A stretch of DNA of 38,824 nucleotides from Candidatus Poribacteria bacterium (GTDB lineage Bacteria > Poribacteria > WGA-4E > WGA-3G): assembly GCA_012267415.1 (NCBI GenBank), contig JAAXGN010000108.1:1-38824 (forward strand), in the 5' to 3' direction. A program made the translations under genes and the position numbers. A model generated the notes under the pieces. The model was not told the origin of the DNA. It searched no databases and saw only the letters and a list, made by a program, of their open reading frames with translations. Numbering within the stretch: the first letter of the stretch is position 1; each line of letters starts with the position of its first letter. This document shows, piece after piece, positions 17,364 to 27,217 of this stretch.

Positions 17364-17499
17364 TGGAAGTCTCCGGAGTTGCTTATACTAATACACACCC
17401 GTAAGATAAATCGGTTGCATCTTTTTGAACTATCCTGATTTAAGAGAGTAGTCTGATACTAATTCTATCATGACAGTGCTATATATGTCAAATATTGGG

Positions 17500-17735
17500 A
17501 AGAAATAGGGTGTGTAAAGTAACTATCACCGTTTGTGTCTGAATCGCGGATTACGCGGAGAACACGGAAGACACGGAAGGGGTTTTACGAGACCCATCAT
17601 CACACAAATAAAAGTTCCGCGCTTAGAAAATGGTATTATGGGTCTGTAGCACATTCATCCTTGATTGTGCTTCTTTGGACAACCTGCATCCTTGAATATG
17701 CTTCTTACTACAACGTGCCTCCTTGATTAGACGTA
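17500..17735. repeat. Repeat-rich region with an inverted copy of the array unit
   Basis: No credible gene was seen. GGGTGTGTAAA lies at 17508-17518, then tgtctgaatcgcggatt (also seen at one end of the 2205-2374 element) and a purine-rich acacggaaga tract. At 17644-17673 lies the exact reverse complement of the first 30 bp of the array unit (ctgtagcacattcatccttg...), with two decayed copies after it. Confidence 0.55.
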
Positions 17736-17738
17736 TTG

Positions 17739-18103
17739 GAAGCACAATCAAGGATGAATGTGCTACAGATATATCACGATGTTTGATATGCGGAGAGGGT
17801 AATGGAGAATAGAGGTTTTTTAAAGAAGCACAATCAAGGATGAATGTGCTACAGCAATATCACGATGTTTGATGTGCGGAGAGGGTAATGGAGGATAGAG
17901 GTTTATTGAAGAAGCACAATCAAGATGAATGTGCTACAGCAATATCACGATATTTGATGTGCGGAGAGGGTAATGGAAAATAGAGGTTTATTGAAGAAGC
18001 ACAATCAAGATGAATGTGCTACAGCAATATCACGATATTTGATGTGCGGAGAGGGTAATGGAAAATAGACGTTTATTGAAGAAGTACAATCAAGATGAAT
18101 GTG
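17739..18103 (+). repeat. Tandem array of an 85-86 bp unit (four full copies and a truncated fifth)
   Basis: Units begin at 17739, 17825, 17911, 17996 and 18081. Each has gaagcacaatcaag(g)atgaatgtgctacag, then a segment around atcacga, then gcggagagggtaatgga, ending in a tract around gtttattgaa. The core AGCACA...TGTGCT can form a hairpin. Copies 3 and 4 differ from copies 1 and 2 by one deleted G and share substitutions, showing stepwise duplication. No spacer-like variable segments exist. Related copies are at 8433 and, inverted, at 17644. Confidence 0.85.
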
Positions 18104-18262
18104 GGGCAGTGAGACACTATGAAAAATACAGGGTGTACAAAAAAACACAATTTTAATATTCAAACTTGGTGATTGTGCTATAATATAGAGGTATTATCAA
18201 TAAGAAATGGTAAAATAACTAGCATCTAACAACTAACAACATAATCTGATAAGGAGGATTAT

Positions 18263-18832
18263 ATGTTTGAAAAGGTAATAAGTGAAGTGGAAGAGCGGTG
18301 CAGAGAAGAAAGAATTCCGATGTTAGGACCTGAAAAAGCAAAGTTTGTTGCAAAATGTGTAGAAGAAGCGAGACCATCTCTGATCGTTGAATGTGGAACA
18401 GCAATCGGCTATTCTGGTCTGTGGATACTAAGAGTTCTTAAGGAAATCGGGACCGGAAGGTTGATTACCGTTGAAATTGATGCACAACGTGCTGAGAAAG
18501 CAAGAGCCAGTTTTGAACGGGTAGGTGTATCAGACATCGTTGATTCTCGCATCGGAGATGCACAGAAGATACTAAAAAGTATAAACGAACCTGTGGACTT
18601 TCTTTTTCTTGACAACAACTTTGACAATTACTATCCCTGTTTTAAGGCTATTGAACCGCAGCTAACGAATCCCGCAACACTTCTCGCAGATAATGTGGGT
18701 ATCGGGGCAGACTCTATGGTTAATTATCTTGAACATGTGAGAACAACATATCAGAGTGAAACCCACTGGTTTGATATTGATCTACCTTGGGTAAAGAAGG
18801 ATGCGATTGAAGTCAGCATTTTTCAACGTTAG
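18263..18832 (+). CDS. Class I SAM-dependent methyltransferase (O-methyltransferase-like)
   Basis: A 189-residue soluble protein. Motif I is IVECGTAIGYSG (about 42-53), followed by the acidic strand end ITVEID and the DxxFLD-like segment VDFLFLDNN. The layout resembles catechol/caffeoyl-type O-methyltransferases, slightly short for the family. The substrate is unknown. The start has a perfect aaggagg ribosome binding site. TATAAT at 18179-18184 gives a possible -10, but no good -35 is at 17 bp. The next gene starts 12 bp downstream, so the two likely form an operon. Confidence 0.8.
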   Translation: MFEKVISEVEERCREERIPMLGPEKAKFVAKCVEEARPSLIVECGTAIGYSGLWILRVLKEIGTGRLITVEIDAQRAEKARASFERVGVSDIVDSRIGDAQKILKSINEPVDFLFLDNNFDNYYPCFKAIEPQLTNPATLLADNVGIGADSMVNYLEHVRTTYQSETHWFDIDLPWVKKDAIEVSIFQR

Positions 18833-18844
18833 AGGTGCAATATA

Positions 18845-21538
18845 ATGGATAATATGTCACTCAACCCCTCTCATCACTGTTTTTCAGACGTTGCAAGGTT
18901 GCCTACACCTCATGATAACGTGGCTATTGCTACACAACGACTTGAGGCAGGCACACGGATACAAAATGATACTGATGAGCTGACTCTTTCTCATACCGTC
19001 TTAGAGGGACATCGATTTGCTATACAACACATAGATGCAGACGAACCGTTATTGTCATGGGGATTACCATTTGGTTATGCTTCACGAACAATTGTTCCCG
19101 GAAACTATGTGTGTAATCAGAAAATGATCGCTTCACTCTCTATACGTAACCTCGATTTTGCGCTGCCTTCAAGTCCAAACTTTAAAGACAAAATGAAAAC
19201 TTATGTATTGGACGAAGAGCAGTTTGCGCCAGGGAAACGAACAGAGCAGTATAAAGATGAACGACATTTCTTAGGCTATAAAAGACCCGGAAAACGGGGT
19301 GTTGGTACACGAAACTACATCGTCATTATGGGAACAACTTCCCGCACCTCCGCATTTCCCAGAATCCTCACAGATAGATATAAAAGTCTGGCTAACAACT
19401 ATACAAACATTGACGGTATAGTTTACGTAGCACATACTGAAGGTGGAGAAAACAGTACACCCAATAACTTAGATCTGCTACTCAAAACACTCTCAGGTTT
19501 CACAGTCCACCCAAACATCGGTGCAATACTTCTTGTTGACTATGGAACAGAATCTGTTAACAATGACATGCTCAGAGCGTATATGCTGCGCGAGGGATAT
19601 GAAATTGGAAATGTTCATCACGAATTCTTTAGAATCATCGGAAGTTTTGATGCTAACATAGACAGAGGTGAACAGACTATAAAGAATTGGTTAGATGTAG
19701 TTGATAAGACACAACGCACCCAGCAATCCTTAAAACACCTTAAAATTGCCTTACAGTGTGGTGGTTCTGATGCCTTTTCTGGTGTTTCAGGGAATCCACT
19801 CGCAGCTTATGTTGCAAAGGATGTGATAGGATATGGTGGCTGTGCAAATCTCGCAGAAACTGATGAGCTTATAGGTGCAGAAGAATATCTACTACAGAAC
19901 GTTAGGGACATCCAGACAGCAAAGGAGTTTCTCAAGACTATTGAGACATTTAAGGAACGTGTGCACTGGCATGGACATTCAGCAGAGGGTAATCCATCTG
20001 GCGGAAATAACTATAGAGGTCTCTATAACATTGCAATAAAATCAATCGGTGCTGCAATGAAGCGACACCCTGATGTCTGTCTGGATTATGTCATCAACTA
20101 CAGTGAATTGATGGACAAACCCGGTTATTATTTCATGGATAGTCCCGGCAATGACTTAGAGAGTATCGCTGGACAGGTAGCATCTGGTTCAAATATGATC
20201 TTCTTTGTTACCGGCAATGGGTCAATCACAAATTTTCCTTTTGTACCTACTATCAAAATCGTCACGACTACTGAGCGATATGAAATGCTGCAAGCAGATA
20301 TGGATGTAAATGCAGGGGCATATCTCACTGGAACACCCATGGAACAACTCGGTGCAGAGACGCTTGATCTCACTGTCAAAGTGGCTTCTGGTGAACGTTC
20401 CGCTGGTGAGAAAGCGGGACACTCCCAAGTATCTATATGGCGAGATTGGAAACAGACAGAAAATACGAACTTGACACCGGTATTTGAATCATCTGATGTT
20501 AAGTCTGGTGAACCAATTCAGCTTGCGAAAACGATAGATTCTGGACTGCCAACGTCTGATTGGACATTCCGTGCATTTCAAACATCAAACGGTTACCGAT
20601 CTGAGCAATTAGCATTGATTCTACCAACAAGTCTCTGTTCAGGACAGATTGCACAGATGATCGCACACCGATGCAACGATAGGAAGATCGGTCAGAAACA
20701 GGGAATTTCACGTTTCATTGCACTCCCTCATACTGAAGGTTGCGGTGTATCTAGTGGACGATCAGAAGAGATCTATATGCGAACGATGATCGGACATCTA
20801 ACGCATCCTACCGTCGCACTCGGTTTATTGCTTGAACACGGATGCGAAAAGACACACAACGACCACATGCAACATGAAATACAGAAACAAGGGATTTCAC
20901 CTGACAATTTTGGATGGGCAAGTATTCAACTGGATGGGGGTATTGATACAGTTGTAGACAAAGTACAGACCTGGTTTATTGACCAATTAAGTGATAAACT
21001 GTCGATTCCGACCGTAGATGCAGGATTAGAGCATCTGTCTATAGCGATTACCTCTACTGGAAAACCATCCAAAATAGTATCAGAATCTCTAATGCAATTG
21101 ACAATGACGATAGTTTCAGAAGGCGGAACGGTGGTTGTACCTACCACTGCAACTTTCTTGTCTGATTCACTGAATTCAACCCCCTCTTTAGCTTATGGAC
21201 AACGATTTGAAAAAAATGGTTTACATATTATGGAAACGCCAACAGATCAACCCACAGAAACACTAACAGGATTAGGTGCAACCGGCGTAGAACTCGCGTT
21301 TGCTCATATAATAGGTTCACCATTACAATCTCACGAAATGATTCCGTTATTACAAGCATCCACTGATGCTAACACACAGACAAAATATGGATCAGATTTA
21401 GACCTGCAATCTACTGATGTCAATGAGATATTGGAACTGATAACTGAAACTGCATCTCGCAGATATACCCCAAAGTTGCATGGTAAAGGAAATACCGATT
21501 TTCAATTGACACGAGGCTTGTTAGGTGTTTCAATGTAA
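18845..21538 (+). CDS. UxaA-family (altronate/galactarate-type) dehydratase, double-length
   Basis: An 897-residue protein. It opens with a SAF-like domain (about 20-100). A UxaA catalytic region follows (about 145-555): FLGYKRPGKRGVGTRNYI, LQCGGSDAFSGVSGNPLAA, HSAEGNPSGGNNYRG, YYFMDSPGNDLESIAGQVASG, DMDVNAGAYL and VASGERSAGEKAG. These resemble altronate dehydratase, which removes water from altronate in hexuronate breakdown. Typical UxaA is about 500 residues. The extra ~340 residues begin YRSEQLALILPTSLCSGQIAQMI and repeat the middle-domain pattern (ALPHTEGCGVSSG), so this is a partial internal duplication. It is probably a sugar-acid dehydratase of altered specificity. The ribosome binding site is gagg. 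Confidence 0.8.
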   Translation: MDNMSLNPSHHCFSDVARLPTPHDNVAIATQRLEAGTRIQNDTDELTLSHTVLEGHRFAIQHIDADEPLLSWGLPFGYASRTIVPGNYVCNQKMIASLSIRNLDFALPSSPNFKDKMKTYVLDEEQFAPGKRTEQYKDERHFLGYKRPGKRGVGTRNYIVIMGTTSRTSAFPRILTDRYKSLANNYTNIDGIVYVAHTEGGENSTPNNLDLLLKTLSGFTVHPNIGAILLVDYGTESVNNDMLRAYMLREGYEIGNVHHEFFRIIGSFDANIDRGEQTIKNWLDVVDKTQRTQQSLKHLKIALQCGGSDAFSGVSGNPLAAYVAKDVIGYGGCANLAETDELIGAEEYLLQNVRDIQTAKEFLKTIETFKERVHWHGHSAEGNPSGGNNYRGLYNIAIKSIGAAMKRHPDVCLDYVINYSELMDKPGYYFMDSPGNDLESIAGQVASGSNMIFFVTGNGSITNFPFVPTIKIVTTTERYEMLQADMDVNAGAYLTGTPMEQLGAETLDLTVKVASGERSAGEKAGHSQVSIWRDWKQTENTNLTPVFESSDVKSGEPIQLAKTIDSGLPTSDWTFRAFQTSNGYRSEQLALILPTSLCSGQIAQMIAHRCNDRKIGQKQGISRFIALPHTEGCGVSSGRSEEIYMRTMIGHLTHPTVALGLLLEHGCEKTHNDHMQHEIQKQGISPDNFGWASIQLDGGIDTVVDKVQTWFIDQLSDKLSIPTVDAGLEHLSIAITSTGKPSKIVSESLMQLTMTIVSEGGTVVVPTTATFLSDSLNSTPSLAYGQRFEKNGLHIMETPTDQPTETLTGLGATGVELAFAHIIGSPLQSHEMIPLLQASTDANTQTKYGSDLDLQSTDVNEILELITETASRRYTPKLHGKGNTDFQLTRGLLGVSM

Positions 21539-21557
21539 TCCATGATGAAATAGAGTT

Positions 21558-23735
21558 TTACATTTTCACCCTCAATTTTGGATTCAACTCCCTGATTTCT
21601 TCTATTGGAGACATATCCTGAATCGGATTCTCTGTTATAGAAATATACTGCAAGTTTTTGAAGTTTTCAATAACACTGATGTCTTTAACCTGATTCTGTT
21701 CAAGGACTAATTCTCGAATTCTAACCAACCCAGCTATAGGGGTGAGATCACTAATCTCATTATTTGACAACACCAACATTTCAAGTTGAGTCAACTCTCT
21801 TAAGGGTGTCAGATCCTTGATTTGAGAATCACGCAGTAGAAGTACTCTGAGATTGCTTAAGGTCGAAAGTGGTTTCAAATCTGTAAACTGATTCCCTCCT
21901 ATACCTAAGTTATATAGTTCTTTTAATCCACTCAGTGGAGATAGATCTGCAATTGGATTATTTTGTAGTCTTAACTGAAATAAATCAGTAAATTCTGCGA
22001 GTAGTTCAATATTGCTTATTCTATTACCATTAAGTTGTAAATCTGTCAGTTGCGACATGCGAATGAGAGGCGTAATATCACTTATCTGATTGTTAGCGAG
22101 GTTTAGATACTTCAGTTGAGTTAGACCAGAAATAGAGTTTATATCACTGATTTCATTGTTCTCAACGCGTAAACTATTTAGTCGTGTTAAACTGGTAATT
22201 GGTGTTAGATCACTAATTCCGTTTCCGCGAATCCCTAAAGAGGACAGTTGACTTAATGACGTGAGTGGTGTTATATCAATTATTTTATTTTTACCCAACT
22301 CCAGTGATGTCAACCTTGTCATGTTGGCAAGCACTGTTATATTGGTGATCTGATTATCATAAAGAGATAGACGTCGAAGATTGTCTAATCCTGTTAGAGG
22401 GGTTACATCGCTAATTTTATTTGAAATGAGCAATAACTGACTCAGATTTTTTAACCCAGTCAACGGAGAAATATCCGTTATTTCATTTCTATCTAAATTC
22501 AGATCGTAGAGTTCAATCAATGAAGCAAGCGGTGTGATCTCACTAATGTTGTTTACTGGCAGTATTAGTCTTCTTAGTTTGAGCAGACCCGCTAACGGTT
22601 TTAAATCACTAATCTTATTGTCACCCAGAGATAAATCATTCAGATTAATCAAACCTGCAAGTGGTGTGATGTCACTTATCTGATTTCCATAAAGTGACAG
22701 ATATTCAAGATTTACTAAGTTTGAAAGGGGTGATATATCAGTAATACGATTGTGTGAGAGAGTTATACGTTTTAGTTCTGTTAAATCTTTGAGAAATGTC
22801 AAATCACTTATATCACATCCCATCAAATATAGGTCTTTCAGTTTATCCAATTTCTGAATTGAAGTGAAGTCCTTAATTTTATTTCCGAATAGTTCTAAAC
22901 TCTCCAATTGCTTCAAATTCTCAAGACATGAAATGTCTTCAATCTGATTTCCTCTCAGATATAGGAATTTCAGATCTGTTAATCCTTTCAGCAGTGATAT
23001 ATCTTGGATGTTATTGTGTCCGAGCATTAAGTGGGTTAGTTGTGATAGTCCTTGGAGTGAACCGATATCCGTTATCTGATTGTTCATCAATGAAAGACGG
23101 GTCAAATTCTCTAATCCTGCAAGCGGCGTAAGGTTCAATAAAGCATTCCCATCAAGTCTTAAGTCTGTTAGATTAGTTGCATTCTCAATACCTGTAACAT
23201 CAACTATACCCCTATTGACAGCAAAAAGCGTCTTCAGTGCTTTCAAATCCTCTTTTGTGATGAGTTTATCTGGCGGCATTTCCAGCGATTCTCGAATCGC
23301 CGCTGATAGGTTTGGATCAGGTATTAGAGCATTTAGAGTGGAGATCGTTTCTGGTGTATCAATAGGATCGTTTTTATCCTGTTCCACTGGTTCTATTGGT
23401 GTTATATTCTTAACAGGTTTCACCGGTGTAATTGGTTTTATGGGTTCAGGCGGTTGAATGGATGTTATAGGTGTATCGGTCTTGGTAGGTATTTCTGTCT
23501 TCTGTGTTTCAGATGGTTTAGTTGATGGGTCTGAAGGTGTAATCGGGTTTTCTTTTGGCGGCGTATTGACTTCTTCAGTATTTATGATTGTCTGGGTCTG
23601 CTTTTGCATAACGTTTTCCTGTTTTGGTGATTTCGTTTCTATTTCAATGTTCTTTTCAGGATTCTCCATCTGCTGTTTCGTTGAACAACCAATGATCAAT
23701 AATAGAACTGCAATAATTAGCATCATTTCTTTCAC
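21558..23735 (-). CDS. Leucine-rich repeat lipoprotein (internalin-like)
   Basis: A 725-residue lipoprotein. I chose the GTG at 23735 because ggagg lies 8 nt upstream; the open frame's earlier TTG overlaps that site. The lipobox IIGC puts the lipidated Cys at residue 17. A Pro/Thr/Lys-rich spacer (about 25-125) is followed by an internalin-type cap (IPDPNLSAAIRESLEMP) and about two dozen 22-residue LRRs (ISDITPL, NQISD). It is presumably anchored in the outer membrane with the LRR arc exposed, for binding an unknown partner. No enzymatic domain is visible. Confidence 0.85.
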   Translation of the reverse strand: MKEMMLIIAVLLLIIGCSTKQQMENPEKNIEIETKSPKQENVMQKQTQTIINTEEVNTPPKENPITPSDPSTKPSETQKTEIPTKTDTPITSIQPPEPIKPITPVKPVKNITPIEPVEQDKNDPIDTPETISTLNALIPDPNLSAAIRESLEMPPDKLITKEDLKALKTLFAVNRGIVDVTGIENATNLTDLRLDGNALLNLTPLAGLENLTRLSLMNNQITDIGSLQGLSQLTHLMLGHNNIQDISLLKGLTDLKFLYLRGNQIEDISCLENLKQLESLELFGNKIKDFTSIQKLDKLKDLYLMGCDISDLTFLKDLTELKRITLSHNRITDISPLSNLVNLEYLSLYGNQISDITPLAGLINLNDLSLGDNKISDLKPLAGLLKLRRLILPVNNISEITPLASLIELYDLNLDRNEITDISPLTGLKNLSQLLLISNKISDVTPLTGLDNLRRLSLYDNQITNITVLANMTRLTSLELGKNKIIDITPLTSLSQLSSLGIRGNGISDLTPITSLTRLNSLRVENNEISDINSISGLTQLKYLNLANNQISDITPLIRMSQLTDLQLNGNRISNIELLAEFTDLFQLRLQNNPIADLSPLSGLKELYNLGIGGNQFTDLKPLSTLSNLRVLLLRDSQIKDLTPLRELTQLEMLVLSNNEISDLTPIAGLVRIRELVLEQNQVKDISVIENFKNLQYISITENPIQDMSPIEEIRELNPKLRVKM

Positions 23736-23937
23736 AATAAAAACCTCCAATATTGAGATAGGATATCAGCATCCTGATTTGATTTGCTTTGTATGTGTAG
23801 ATTCAATGCAAAGTATAACTAAAGAGAATCTTATTTGTCAACTGATTAAGATAGTCATGTCTACAAATTACATTTCAGTATGTCTGAATCTATGATAAAA
23901 TATAAGAGAAATTACCATAAATTGGGAGAAAATATAA

Positions 23938-24618
23938 ATGGCTTATGAAGCAATAGAGGCTAAATTTATCGCAACACCAGAAAAGGGCGAAGTGTCCTCG
24001 CTGTTAATCCGTCCAGACAACGCTAAATGGATATTGGTACTTGGGCACGGGGCAGGTACAAATATGCGACATTCAACGTTACAGACTATCGCTGAAAGGT
24101 TAGCAGACATAGATATTGCAACATTCCGTTACCAGTTTCCCTATATGGAACGGGGTGGAGGGGGTCGAGAATCCGAAGCTGTCGCTCTTCAGACTGTCCG
24201 ATCAGCTGCCGCTGCTGCACATCAAGCCGCACCTGATTTATCAATTCTTGTCGGTGGACACTCATATAGCGGACGGATGTCCTCAATGTCCGCTGCAAAA
24301 GAACCTATAGAACATGTTAAAGGACTGGTATTCTTTGCTTTCCCACTACATCCTTCAGGTAGAGAAGGCACTGAACGTGCAGAACATCTCTCTGATGTAA
24401 CAATTCCGATGTTGTTCCTGTCTGGCACACGCGATAAGTTGGCAAAACTTGAACTGTTGGAACCCGTGTGTGAGAAACTTGGAGATAAGGTAACTCTACA
24501 TCTACTTGACACTGCTGACCATGGGTTCAAAACGTTGAAACGTTCACGGAAGTCAGATGAAGATGTCTTCGTTGAAATGGCTCGTGTATTACGTGAATGG
24601 ATAGAAACGCTCGCTTGA
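23938..24618 (+). CDS. Alpha/beta hydrolase (dienelactone hydrolase/KANL3-Tex30-like)
   Basis: A 226-residue cytoplasmic hydrolase. The oxyanion region is VLGHGAGTNM (34-43), the nucleophile elbow GHSYS has Ser109, the acid is Asp166 in SGTRDKL, and the base is His195 in ADHGFK. All three triad members are present in the correct order. The family includes poorly characterised esterases or acylhydrolases, so no substrate can be named. A ggagaa ribosome binding site precedes the ATG. The stop directly abuts the stop of the convergent barrel gene. Confidence 0.85.
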   Translation: MAYEAIEAKFIATPEKGEVSSLLIRPDNAKWILVLGHGAGTNMRHSTLQTIAERLADIDIATFRYQFPYMERGGGGRESEAVALQTVRSAAAAAHQAAPDLSILVGGHSYSGRMSSMSAAKEPIEHVKGLVFFAFPLHPSGREGTERAEHLSDVTIPMLFLSGTRDKLAKLELLEPVCEKLGDKVTLHLLDTADHGFKTLKRSRKSDEDVFVEMARVLREWIETLA

Positions 24619-25674
24619 CTAAAATGAATAATTTGCCGTTACCGAGACCAAATAACCTAATTCAAACGCATCACTACCTTGTTGTGAGTCGTCCCAAAGT
24701 GTTTCTTGTTGAATCGGCAACATCAATGTAATGGATAAAGGAACATTATAGGGTGTCGCTATAGATGAACCTAATGATACCATACTGAACCGAAGTCCCG
24801 TATTGATGTCAATCTCACCATCCCAATGTGCATAAGATTGATACAGACCGAGATAACTTGAGTGCAATGAAAGCCAATCTGCGACCTGATAGTTAAACCC
24901 ACCCGTGTAGGTAACCTCCCACGAACCCTTAAAGGTCTTGCTGTTTTCATAGAACGGCACCTTACTACGTATACTCGCATTCGCTCTTAATCCACCATAT
25001 ACAGGAAAACTGTAATGCAAGTCTGCTATCGGATTGAATGTCCCTGTACCAAATTGAAGATGAAGATGCTCCAGTCCGTTATCTCCGAGTATCCATGGAT
25101 CCTCCTCAGTTTTACCAACGGGGATAGTCGTACCAAATTTCGCAGTAAACATGTCATGTTCTTGAAAAAGACCGTGCTGGCTGTACGCTAACAAGAGATC
25201 TAAATCTGAGAATCCCTGATATGTCGCGTCCCTATGATGAATTTGCTGATAAAGCAGAATTTTTCTTCTCGTCTCAGGATCAGTTATGTCTTCAATTCCG
25301 CCAATACTGGCATCTTGATTCTTTATTTCATAGGGAACAACGGCTTCCAAGCGAAACCGACTGTCAACCTGATATCTGAGACCTACATCAAAACGGACGA
25401 CACTCATCTCAACTTCATGGCGATGTGCAGCGACAGTTTCCGGTAGACTTCCGATAGAGGAGAGACCTTTAACCTCTTCATGCCCACCTTTAGCATTAAA
25501 TGTTCGCGTACCTAAAGACACTTGAAATCTTTTGTTTACTGAAGTTAGACTAACTTCACTTCCCCCACCTTGTGGGATGGTAGGGTTGCTTCACGCACCT
25601 CAGCTTTGTTGTGCCAAAACGTATGAAATGAAAACAAATTGTAGCATTAATATCACTGTCAAAAGGTTTTTCAT
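24619..25674 (-). CDS. Outer-membrane beta-barrel with two in-frame TGA codons (possible selenoprotein or pseudogene)
   Basis: From the ATG at 25674 (ggaag ribosome binding site) the frame encodes a signal peptide, MKNLLTVILMLQFVFISYVL, then AQQS, TGA, GA, TGA, SNPTIPQGGG. It then runs in the same frame into a roughly 315-residue beta-rich protein ending in the aromatic signature SVTANYSF typical of outer-membrane barrels. Starting at the GTG at 25521 would leave a barrel with no export signal. The two TGAs sit in an X-G-A-X spacing just after the signal cleavage site, as a CxxC would. Readings are UGA-to-selenocysteine (UxxU), stop-codon decay, or base errors. A potential CCCAC-AAG-GTGGG stem-loop lies about 15 nt after the second TGA. 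I see no cysteines elsewhere in the protein. Confidence 0.7.
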
Positions 25675-25689
25675 TTTGTGCTTCCTTTA

Positions 25690-26513
25690 TTTTTTTAGGT
25701 TTTTTGCTTCGTCATCAGTTCAGATATGATTCTTTCATTGTCGTAAAGATTATAACATGTTGCTTTGTATATGTCAATCTATAAATCTATAATAAACAGA
25801 ATCACAGAACACAGAACTATACTCTTAGGATTAATTGCATATCCAAATTAAAAGACATGGTATGTGATTAGTTATATGAGGAACAGTACCATTTCTCAAT
25901 CAAATAACCATATACCATACGTGAATTAAAAAAGCCAAGTACAGTTTTATAGTACATATAGGTACTAAAATTGTCCTTGACTATTAAGATACAGTATGGT
26001 AATGTAATCTTGATAGGGAAGTATGTACTGCCATCGGAAATCAACAAAATTCCTAATGATAGGATTAACTTGCTTTTAACTAAAAATCTATCACCCTCTG
26101 CACATACAAAAAATCAAAATTTATATGAACAACACGACATAAACCCAGAACTACTTATTGGGAAAATAAGAATATAATCAATTTGACTATTTTTGACAAA
26201 TTGTTTAGAATTACGATAAAAGTCAGGAGCAACAGACAAAGGAAAGAAAAATGACACCATATTGACAACTATACTTATGATTGTTAGTGTATTCTTGTTA
26301 GGTTTAAGTGCTGTCAAGTTGCTAACGGATACTGACAACTGAATAGAATGTTCGTTAGAGGGTGCCCTCATAATTTTTATCTGAATGTCCATGGCATACC
26401 AGTTCGGACTCGGATTCAATGGTTCATGAAGATCCTTGTCCGAAACAAAAAGATTACCAATAAACGTTTGAGTTCAACAGATAATATATATTGAACTTAC
26501 TGTGAGTATTTGA
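25690..26513 (+). other. AT-rich intergenic region with short decayed frames
   Basis: About 800 bp with no convincing gene. A TTG-started 68-residue frame (25971-26177) resembles nothing I know. An AAAGGAAAG site at about 26238 precedes ATG-ACA-CCA-TAT-TGA; one frame over lies a single-membrane peptide (ILTTILMIVSVFLLGLSAV, ending at 26342), as if a small membrane gene had lost a base or two. A 48-residue frame (26348-26494, MFVRGCPHNFYLNVHGIPV...) follows. Confidence 0.35.
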
Positions 26514-26774
26514 ATGACAAAAGTTAGTTTAATCCTTCCCACTAAAAATGTTGAAAATAATATTGAAGACTTACTTAGTAGCGCATATCATCAAGATTTT
26601 TTAGGCGAGATCGAAACTATTATTTTAGATTCCTCTAACGTTAAGACGCCTGAAATTGCAAAACGCTTTCCAGTCGAGTTTATTCGCGTTGAAGAAGATA
26701 ATTATAATTTAGGGACGGGTCTAAGTGTCCCTGTTATTCTACACCTGAGACTTGACGAGACACGGAGATACTAA
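26514..26774 (+). pseudogene. Truncated family 2 glycosyltransferase fragment
   Basis: The first ~68 residues match the start of a GT-A fold family 2 glycosyltransferase: VSLILPTKN, a NIEDLLSSAYHQDF helix, ETIILDSSNVKTPEIAKRF and VEFIRVEEDNYNLG. The frame then diverges and stops at residue 86, with the DxD and acceptor domains missing. A complete enzyme would be about 250-350 residues, so this is a 5' fragment, probably non-functional. It sits in the decayed block next to other broken genes. Confidence 0.65.
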
Positions 26775-26835
26775 TGATTGATCCTTCTGTCTATATTTCT
26801 ACAATTGAAGAATTCTACATTTCCTACAAAAGGAC

Positions 26836-26864
26836 TTGACAAAAATATGATGCTTAAGTATCAT
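26836..26864 (+). promoter_or_regulatory. Sigma-70-type promoter upstream of the Cys-rich pseudogene
   Basis: TTGACA (26836-26841) and TATCAT (26859-26864) have 17-bp spacing. They lie about 140 bp before the broken Cys-rich gene, comparable to the layout of the promoter and leader before its intact paralogue. Confidence 0.5.
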
Positions 26865-27000
26865 TTATTACATAAAAACTCGGTCCTAAGTCATTACGCG
26901 TATTTCCATGCAAACATGCGTTGCGGCTCGGTAAGGTTTTAGTTGAAACTGTATAATAACTTTTGTATTTTACAAAAGTTATATATTGGAAGTGAAAATA

Positions 27001-27184
27001 ACGTTTAGAACACATCAAAACACTGTTATTTGCGAGTGGTTGTATTTCCATGTTGATAGGCAGCTGGGATACTTCATAGGTTGAGGCAGTGGAAGGATGC
27101 TGTGACTGTGTAAGTGGAACAACTTTAGCCAATGTAACCGCAGGCTCTGATAGTATCAAGTGTGCCTGTCTTGATCCTAAGTAG
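27001..27184 (+). pseudogene. Broken paralogue of the Cys-rich small protein
   Basis: This is a decayed copy of the gene at 32151. One frame starts TFRTHQNT (compare MLKTHQNT), then a frame change leads to TLLFASGCISMLIGSWDTS. An in-frame TAG follows, then VEAVEGCCDCVSGTTLANVTAG and a stop after CLDPK. The counterpart in the intact gene is ALLFVGGCIFLLTGSWDAPETEAANGCCGG (split here by the changes described). The ATG is replaced by ACG. Start loss, a frameshift and a nonsense codon together argue for true decay rather than a single sequencing error. Confidence 0.7.
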
Positions 27185-27217
27185 ACTGTCTATCTACAAG
27201 TAAGGCAGAAGTTGACT

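Noticed and set aside
17530..17726. 63-residue open frame
   Set aside because: It lies across repeat elements, has no ribosome binding site, and has a repeat-derived, Arg/Thr-rich start.
17739..18103. CRISPR array
   Set aside because: Units are contiguous 85-86 bp direct repeats with no unique spacers, and no cas genes are nearby.
23755..23790. Another C-terminal sorting-tail remnant (aggatgctgatatcc on the minus strand)
   Set aside because: Only about five residues match before it diverges, too little to distinguish from chance.
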